Positions 57,201 to 64,000 of a stretch of DNA of 64,000 bases are shown here, piece by piece. Source of the stretch: Kitagawia praeruptora. Lineage: Eukaryota > Streptophyta > Magnoliopsida > Apiales > Apiaceae. Below the pieces are notes generated by a model, which made no database searches, was not told where the DNA came from, and saw only the letters and a program-made list of their open reading frames with translations. Position 1 is the stretch's first letter. Every line of letters starts with the position of its first letter. Both the position numbers and the translations under genes were made by a program. The stretch lies in the NCBI GenBank assembly GCA_037693485.1, contig CM075346.1, positions 133,506,501-133,570,500 on the forward strand. Reading direction: 5' to 3'.

Positions 57201-60200
57201 TATATGTTTTTTACCCCAAGAAGGTCGTCACTTAATACATGTGCTGGATAACACTAGGAGTACACACTGTCAATTCTTAACAATTAATAAAAACAAAAAG
57301 AATGGTAGGTCTCCGTATAATGCAACCAAGGCCAACCATGTAGCTTGCTTATGTCTACATTCCAGTTGGCCCGAAATTTCAGTTCGTTTTCAGATTTGAG
57401 AGATGGAAATTCTAGATTCATTGACCTACACTCTACATATCAACAAACTCACATACAAAATCGTCATATGATTTTTAGTTGCACGATAAATTTAATTAAG
57501 CAACTAGAGCACATAATTTTTATTAAGCTACAATTTTTTATAGCACCAAAATTCCTCCACCCAAATAGAGAGCTGTAGGAAGTTTAGAAAAGAGTGCAGG
57601 CGCAGCAGTACAGAGTGGACAATTGGAAATGAGAATACAGTAGAGTCAGAATTATGTATTGACATAGATGAAGGCAGAACCATGAAAGGCAACAGGATGA
57701 AGGGATAAGGGAAGATAGAGGTCACTTGAAGCACGTCACCTTATTGCCTAAATTGTGTACTTATTCTTATTTTGTTAATACCTTAGCAGGTATGAGCGGT
57801 AAAGAGATAAATGCAAATTTACTATTCCAACCGAATCCCGCCAACCATTTTAATTTAGAACTTGGACTAAGCTTTAGGTGTATTCTACTCTAGAAAACCA
57901 GTGTAATTCTGTCTCAGTTCGCTTTTCTCTCTTTGGATATAATTCTATACAACTCCATGTAACAGCAATAATTTCATACCCATTACTCTACCACAACTTC
58001 TCTCTGAATGCATCAACGTTGAGTAAGATACACATTATTCAACAGTCAGAAGCCAGAAGATGGAGGCCACCTAACGCATGTTCCCTTATTGCCCAGTAGC
58101 AGCAAGCTTTACTAGGTTGAATACTTATTTTGTTATATCTTAGCAGGTTCAATTGGTGCAAACGTGCAGTGTCAACCGAAGCTGTCAACCATTTTGATTT
58201 AGAACATGGACTGTATATTATACTCTAGAAAACCAGTAATTTCAGCTCACTTTGCTTTTCTATGTTTGGAAATAATCCTGTACCACTCCGCGTGCAGCAA
58301 TGGTTCCATACCCATTACAACTTCTCTCTGAATATATTTATGTTGATAAGTAAGATACCCATTTTTTAGACAGGTCCAAAGTTCTGAACATAGTAAAAGT
58401 TTCACACAATACTTAAACTCTAATTTAGGACAAAGCTGGGATTCCTAAGGCATATAAAAGCTGCATAATATTCTGTCAATAATATTCAATACAAAAATCG
58501 ACTGATTTGCTTAATGAGAAATGATTCGCCTGACAAGCAAATTCAAGATTTGGTTGTTACAAAACCGCAATTCAATTTCTTTTAACTTCTGCAATATAGA
58601 AACACAGGTTCTTCTAACATAAAGTACCTATTCACATAGGTTGAATACTAATGATCTTAATTAGGCTAATTGAAACTCAAAAACCTACATGTAGCAGAAT
58701 GACAAGTCATAACAACATTTATACTTGTGTTCCTATTGGATGGGTTTAAAGTAAAAATAGGTACACTTACACTTTTGAATCTCAAAAATTCTGGCAAAGA
58801 ATAATGATAGAATTTTTTAGATAGCCATTTATCTTATGCTTTGTTTCCTCGTTCCTAGTTTGTACTGTTTCTAGCCTTTACAAATATTAACGATTTATTC
58901 TCTTTAGTACTATGAATGTTATTCTTTATCTGCTTCTTCAAGAGTGAATGGACTACCCTATCCATGCTCCTGTTCGCCTCATCTTTAAAAGTTCACCTCC
59001 ATTGAACAGAAAGAAATAGGAATTTAATATGATCTGTCACTAAATTAGTGATTGAACACAACACATTTAGGCAAAAGATGTAAATCATATAACAGATAAT
59101 ATTAAAAGAGAGTTCAACAAACATCGAATTATACTATTAATCTATTATTTAGTAAGAGATAACTTGTAGCCTGTAGGAGTGTCAAATTTTAATCATATGG
59201 AATTGGTAAAGTTAAATTTTACATATAGAATTTTAAGCTGCAGTTCCAATATAAATGTGATCCGTAATATGAGTCCTAAAATTAATTAAATTATGATGAC
59301 TACGGAATTTTGAAATATCACACTTGAAATAACTACATATCAATGATTGCACAACTAAACCCCTCCTTATCCCTAAAAATGGGAAAAATGCATGTAAGAA
59401 TACTTAAACTTCAACGTCACATGTATAATAAATTCTAAATGCCTCTCAAAGTCTCAAATAGAACTAAATCACTTTCCCGTCACAACCTACCATCTATACT
59501 GCCTATTTATATCAATGCAAAAGCATATTCAAAGAGCAAAAATCAAGAAAATTGACCAAATATCCACATTGTACAATATCAAATTACAGGTGAATGCACC
59601 TCCGTACAAATGTACAATCGCTTCAAGACAAACTTATTTGCTAGAAACGTATACAAACTGAACAATATCCTAATTACACATTCCAATACCACAATTCACT
59701 AGTCAACAAACGTCATTCATATAGACACAAACAACAACTACTTCTAACTGTCTGTATAAAAATTTGCCCTAACTACAAACTCAATTGTCGTTTATACACA
59801 AACAACTACTTCTAATTGTCCGTATAAAAATTTGCCCTAGCTACACACTCAATTGTCGTTTATCATGTTTCCCTAACGGAACTAACTAACAACTCTCACA
59901 ACTCAAACAAACAACATCATATATGCACACAACGAAAATCAATTTCTATAAATACACAATTTAAAGCTAAAGAATCGGAAAACTACCTCAGTAAACCTAT
60001 CGAACAACTTATCAGGCGAATCGTTACTATGCGAGAGCAAATGAATAATCTTCGCGAAATAATGCAAGTACACAACCAACGCAGTCCCGTGCGCCGCAGC
60101 AGCTACCGATCCAAACACCATTAGCACCCAATCCAGCTTATCGGCACAAGCGAAAAGTCTCGAAAACGGCACCGCAGCTGGTGGAGGCTCCATCTCCTCT

Positions 60201-60361
60201 CCATCTTCCATCTCATCCTCCGTTTCAACTCCGACGGCATCAGCGGCGCTGCTATCTAAGTACGGCGACGGCGATTCCGGAGGTTCCGAGACTTCCGATA
60301 CCGGAGTTAACGGTTGTATGTGCGGCGGCGACCAGCCGAACAGGCCTCTAGAAACCATCAT
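48632..60361 (-). CDS. ABCB20: ABC transporter B family, ABCB6/ABCB20 type, full-size
   Basis: Eleven exons, complement of 60361..59987, 55404..55350, 55253..55078, 54894..54694, 53602..53343, 53254..52944, 52830..52610, 52504..52164, 52072..51282, 51099..50858, 49861..48632; 4,203 bases, 1,400 residues, phases consistent. It begins MMVSRGLFGWSPPHIQPLTP, diagnostic of the ABCB6/20 pair. Layout is TMD1 (exons 1-5), NBD1 (exons 6-8), a Ser/Pro-rich linker (exon 9), TMD2 (exons 9-11) and NBD2 (exon 11). NBD1 has Walker A GRNGSGKSS and Walker B ILLLDEV, but LTEEQ as signature and IIARRLS where His is usual. NBD2 is canonical: GVSGSGKST, LTPGQ, ILLLDEA, LIAHRA. From family knowledge, these plasma-membrane proteins are linked to auxin transport. 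Intron 1 is 4.6 kb. ABCB6 and ABCB20 cannot be told apart here. Confidence 0.93.
54093..54431. mobile_element. MULE-type MITE in ABCB intron 4
   Basis: Perfect 9-bp target duplications GGTTACAAA (54,084-54,092 and 54,432-54,440) flank a 339-bp element with inverted ends AAGCACGGACTC / GAGTCCGTGCTT. The interior is rich in GACTCGG words and contains a (TA)n run at about 54,200-54,252. It is on no coding path. Confidence 0.88.
56503..56818. repeat. Dispersed non-coding repeat family, copy 2
   Basis: Matches 1,143-1,445 plus about 2,418-2,447, without the Mutator-like insertion, so it represents the uninterrupted state. Partial inverted ends are GTTAGACCC and GGGTCTAAC. Confidence 0.7.
57756..58360. 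repeat. Diverged tandem duplication in ABCB intron 1
   Basis: Two copies about 360 bases apart share CTTAGCAGGT, CAACCATTTT, TACTCTAGAAAACCAGT, CATACCCATTAC and ACTTCTCTCTGAAT in the same order. Divergence is high, so the duplication is old. Confidence 0.8.
59726..59862. repeat. Two-copy 69-bp tandem repeat
   Basis: CACAAACAAC-AACTACTTCTAA and TATAAAAATTTGCCCTA followed by CTCAATTGTCGTTTAT occur twice in a row, about 125 bases inside the intron 1 donor of the ABCB gene. Confidence 0.85.
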
Positions 60362-60439
60362 AATTGGATCGGAATTTGAAAATATGCGTACAATATATGC
60401 TTACAAAATCCTAGAAAGTGTGGTTTGTGAGTTTGTGTA

Positions 60440-60645
60440 TCATTTAACAGAGTTGACTCGGTGTGAGTGACTCAGTCAAAGGCGAGGATTTAGAGGAGGC
60501 TATAATGGTGACTCGGTGAGAGTGACTCAGTTAAAGGAAGGGAGGAAAAGAGAGAGAACACGGAATAGGAGTGTGTTGGTGTTAATAATTTGGGAGAGCT
60601 AAAGTAAGGGTGACTCGGTGTCTGAGTGACTCGGTGAAACAATGA
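60440..60645 (-). promoter_or_regulatory. Repeated TGACTC motifs upstream of the ABCB gene
   Basis: TGACTCGGTG and GTGACTCAGT pairs recur in blocks near 60,453, 60,510 and 60,610, 80-280 bases upstream of the start codon, with a further block near 61,343. TGACTC is the core of GCN4/bZIP-type sites. The duplicated block structure is visible; factor binding is inferred. Confidence 0.5.
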
Positions 60646-61095
60646 GAGTTTACGTAAATTTAGCTGGAGTTGGCTATTACTCCGTATTATTCACCTGGTA
60701 AATATAATTTCGAGATTCGGAAAAAATATCTTTAAAAAATCTTTTATATTTTTTTTTTATAAGTAAAAATCTTCTATATTGTTCATAACAAAATGGAATT
60801 TAGAATTAAAATTATATAATATTAATTTTATAATATTTTAAAATGTCAAAAGTTTCGTGTTGTTTGAATAATTACTTTTGTTTATTTATAAATATTCGAT
60901 ATAATATGTTACAATTTTTATATTATTCAGATAATTATTTTCGTATTCAGATAATTACTTTCAAACGTTTGTTATTCAAATAATTATTTCGATACGTCTG
61001 TGAATATGATATGTTAAGACAATTCGCATATACTGAATATTTTTATTTGAACGAAAATTTTATTTACTTTTTATTTTAGGCACCTTACTATTAAG
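60646..61095. other. AT-rich upstream spacer of the ABCB gene
   Basis: No gene or clear repeat. Several AATAATTA-type words give a low-complexity look. Confidence 0.4.
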
Positions 61096-61250
61096 GGAAA
61101 ATTTTATTTTCAGAACACATTTTTAATTTCCAGAACTATTTATCATCTATAGCATTAGAAATTTAGAATATGCTACATCTTGTTAATGCATGAAGAATAT
61201 GCAACACATATTATTTCGGAAATAAAAAACGTGCTGAAAATAACATTTCC
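61096..61250. mobile_element. Short inverted-repeat MITE
   Basis: Left arm GGGAAAATTTTATTTTCAG and right arm CTGAAAATAACATTTCCC are inverted copies, and the arms continue for about 35 bases. No target duplication was assigned. Confidence 0.65.
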
Positions 61251-61639
61251 CGACTATTTTTATTTTTTGAAAGGGACATTTCCCGACTATTAATTTATCT
61301 TCATAATTTTGAAAGAGGTGAGTCGGAGGTGTGAGTTGGGATGAGTGACTCGGTCAAAGAAGTGGGCGGAGAGGGCAAGAGGTTGACTGTTTGGGAAGGG
61401 GTCCAGGGTTAGCTTTAGCGGTGGCGGGTGGGTAAAAAGTTACCGTTGATTGGGTGGAGTACAGCTAGAGAATTGGGGGTAGTTTGGGTATTTTAAATTT
61501 TTTAGCGATCATATTTATGTTGAAATTAATGTGTTTTTCGTAATTTAAGAGAAATGGATATTTCATGTGTATTGTGCGGCACTAGACATGTGCCTGCTGG
61601 TGCGTGTGGGAGTGTTAAAATTTGCTGTCCTGTCCAGGT

Positions 61640-62065
61640 ACTTATGGGGGTGTTTGTCTACGGACAAAAATGGACTTATCTGAGGATAAGTCCGTTTCAA
61701 CTTATTTCGGACCGTTTGTGTGCACAAGTAGAATGGACTTATTTTGCCAAATAAGTTGATAAGTGATAAGTTAGTAATGACGTACTTTTTTCCAACTTAT
61801 TTCGTATTACTTGATTTTTTAACTTGTTTAATATTTTATATTTTTACATTTATATTTATAAATGTCATATGCATGTACTGGGATTAATATATTAAATAAT
61901 TAATATTTTTAAATTTAATTTAATAAATATTTTACCAATTTATAAGTTAAACACCCAAACACGAAAATATAAGTTGTAAGTCACTTATTACTTACTTCAT
62001 ATAAGTTACTTACTTCATATAAGTGTTAAGTAACTTATTTTAAGATTTCCCAAACGGCCCCTATA
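61640..62065. mobile_element. MITE with GGGGTGTTTG / CAAACGGCCCC ends
   Basis: The ends GGGGTGTTTG and CAAACGGCCCC are imperfect inverted repeats of a type common at plant hAT-like MITEs. The interior repeats ACTTATTT and ATAAGTTA words. A 66-codon ORF (61,554-61,754) that crosses its left end has no support. Confidence 0.55.
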
Positions 62066-62299
62066 TTTCTTTTAAGTTTTTATGAATATTATATTTACCT
62101 TTAAATATTCTAGCACAAATGTTAAGAATTTGCACCAAGGTATCATTCAATTTTTTTTTGAATAAATGAGATTCAAAAGCTGAGTAAAAAGTTGAATCTA
62201 ATCAAGTTTAAACCAATCTAAAATTCGAAGTTTGGATTTGTTAATAAAAATGAATTTGAATAAGGGCTCTTTTCATAAATAAATAGGAAAAAGTAAATT

Positions 62300-62759
62300 T
62301 TTGCACATTTACTTTTGTTAAGAATACCAATTTGCAATTTTACTAACTAAGTTTCTAAATTGTAAAAATACTAACCCTCCCCTCCCCCCTTCTTTATGTG
62401 AACAGGCGCCGACTGTACTTTTTTTTTTCTTTTTTTTAAGGTGGGGGCTATTTTGGTGGATTTGGGTTTCCTGGCCCCGCAGGGGCATATTCAACTAAAT
62501 TTGCAACTAATTGCAACTGAATGCAACTAAATTTCTGATTTCAAGTTCCATTTGTCAGTTGTCATTTTCGACCTCATTTTTTAACTCTATTTTATATATA
62601 TATATATATAAGATGGGTGATATTTTGGTGGATTTAGGTTTCCTGGCCCCGCAGGGGCATATTCAACTAAATTTGCAACCAATTGCAACTGAATGCAACT
62701 AAATTTCTGATTTCAAGTTCCATTTGTCAGTTGTCATTTTCGACCTCATTTTTTAACTC

Positions 62760-62794
<35 letters not shown>

Positions 62795-62943
62795 AGATGG
62801 GTGATATTTTGGTGGATTTAGGTTTCCTGGCCCCGCAGGGGCATATTCAACTAAATTTGTAACTAATTGCAACTGAATGCAACTAAATTTCTGATTTCAA
62901 GTTCCATTTGTCAGTTGTCATTTTCGATCTCATTTTTGAACTC

Positions 62944-62989
<46 letters not shown>

Positions 62990-63770
62990 GAGTTCAAAAA
63001 TGAGAACTTGAAATCAGCAACTTAATTTCTGATTTCAGTTGCATTCAGTTGAATATGCTCCTGCAGGGCCTTGCAACCCAAATCCACCAAAATCACCCAA
63101 ACCAATAATATGTAGTTGCAACTAGTTGTAACTAGTTGAAAGTAATTGAAAATAGTTGCAACTAGTTGTAACTAGTTGAAAGTAGTTGAAAATAGTTGCA
63201 ACTAGTTGAAAACAGTTGAAAATAGTTGATTTGGTTGAATATTGCCCCTAGCGGGGCCTTGAAACCCAAAATCACTCAAACCAATAATATGTAGTTGCAA
63301 CTAGTTGTAACTAGTTGAAAGTAGTTGAAAATAGTTGCAACTAGTTGAAAATAGTTGAAAATTGTTGAAAATAGTTGAAAATAGTTGATTTGGTTGAATA
63401 TTGCCCCTGGCGGGGCCTTGGAACCCAAAATCATTTAGTTGAATATTGCCCCTGGCGGGGCCTTGCAACCCAAATCCACCAAAATCACCCCACCTTTTTA
63501 AAAAAAAGTTGCATTTGGTTGCATTTAGTTGAATTTGATTGAATGTGGTTGCAAACAAAAATCCACCCAAATAGCCCCCATAAAAAAATAAAAAAAAAAG
63601 TACAAAGTCGGCGGCGTCTGTGTTGATCAGGGGGGAGGAGAGAAAAAATTGAGGGAGGGAGGAGGGGCCTAGTATTTTTGCAATTTGAAACTTTATTTTG
63701 GTAAAATTGCAATTTATTAAGGAAGGTGATATTTTTGCAAAAAGAAACTTTAAATCTAGTATTCTTGGTA
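62300..63770. mobile_element. Foldback-type element, about 1.5 kb, with internal tandem units
   Basis: The outer arms match in inverted order: TTTGCAATTTTACTAA and TAAATTGTAAAAATACTA on the left answer to sequence at 63,675-63,720 on the right. Inside the left arm a 176-180 bp unit occurs three times (GGTGGATTTGGGTTTCCTGG near 62,456, 62,630 and 62,811), each ending in a (TA)n run. The right arm has inverted versions of the unit core near 63,045, 63,235, 63,395 and 63,435. The centre at about 62,965 is a perfect hairpin around (TA)n. Between the right-arm units lies a degenerate AGTTGAAAATAGTTGCAACT minisatellite. No convincing ORF. Confidence 0.75.
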
Positions 63771-64000
63771 AATATCCTTTGAATAATTAGTAATATCGGT
63801 GTAAATGTTCGTGGATCATAACCAAATAATTTTTAATCCGCTTTTTCTATAATGTTGATCATTTTTTGGGTTTGATTTAAGAAACGGTTGCCAAACCAGT
63901 ATAATCGAGAAAACTTGCTTGAGTCACATGCATGCTAAAAAATGTGAAGCATGATCAGGGTATCATGGCCAAACACTCCATACTTGTGCAACAATTATGT
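63771..64000. other. Right edge of window, nothing recognised
   Basis: AT-rich sequence without a supported gene or repeat. Confidence 0.4.

Larger units (their letters stand above)
55405..59986 (-). other. ABCB intron 1 (4.6 kb) and its contents
   Basis: The intron lies between codon 125 and the next TMD1 exon. It contains copy 2 of the dispersed repeat (56,503-56,818), an old tandem duplication (57,756-58,040 against 58,117-58,360) and a two-copy 69-bp repeat near the donor (about 59,726-59,862). The small ORFs here have no family features. Confidence 0.85.

Noticed and set aside
61554..61754. 66-codon ORF with several Cys residues
   Set aside because: It crosses the left end of a MITE and has no recognisable domain.
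1..64000. tRNA, rRNA or known small-RNA genes
   Set aside because: No cloverleaf with A/B boxes or conserved rRNA sequence was noticed by eye on either strand; a covariance-model scan would be needed to exclude small ones.

Overview
This is a plant nuclear genome window, almost certainly a eudicot. It has AT-rich intergenic DNA, multi-exon genes with GT-AG introns, chloroplast and PPR genes, dense MITEs and two large LTR retrotransposons. The style of the retrotransposon proteins recalls Apiaceae and other asterids, but that is a weak guess.

Layout, left to right. Positions 1-5.8 kb are repeat-rich: a fossil copia gag, several inverted-repeat elements, and the first exon of an ALP1/HARBI1-like gene on the minus strand. 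A four-exon PHIP1-type gene (two RRMs, five CCHC zinc knuckles) follows on the minus strand at 5.8-9.8 kb. From 10,225 to 36,432 lies one composite insertion bounded by the 5-bp target duplication AATCT. It is a Ty3/gypsy Tat-like element on the minus strand, about 14.0 kb without its guest, with decayed gag-pol, an antisense extra ORF and a 142-bp tandem array. A 12.2-kb Ty1/copia element (23,687-35,889) is nested in its upstream LTR, flanked by GATAA. To the right are a seven-exon type II membrane protein gene of fucosyltransferase-like character (37.2-41.3 kb, plus), an eight-exon PNSL1 gene (41.8-44.0 kb, plus), an intronless PLS-class PPR gene (45.5-47.5 kb, plus) and an eleven-exon ABCB6/ABCB20-type transporter (48.6-60.4 kb, minus). 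The last 3.5 kb is mostly inverted-repeat elements, including a 1.5-kb foldback structure.

The most unusual object is the nested copia element. Its two LTRs are in inverted orientation and both carry the internal sequence and polypurine tract of a 3' end. There is no 5' LTR or primer-binding site, and gag has lost its N-terminus. Both LTR promoters point outward. Its LTRs differ by about 3 percent although it sits inside a host LTR pair that differs by only about 1 percent, so the two ends probably already differed at insertion. This fits reverse transcription with template switching between two related RNAs.

The single-copy genes form a conserved neighbourhood. From memory, Arabidopsis has ABCB20 next to a PsbP-like gene and PHIP1 on chromosome 3, and ABCB6 next to PNSL1 on chromosome 2. 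The composite retrotransposon split what was a roughly 1.2-kb head-to-head promoter region between PHIP1 and the membrane-protein gene. All coordinates, splice sites and reading frames were worked out by eye; exon chains were checked by phase arithmetic, and no database search was run.
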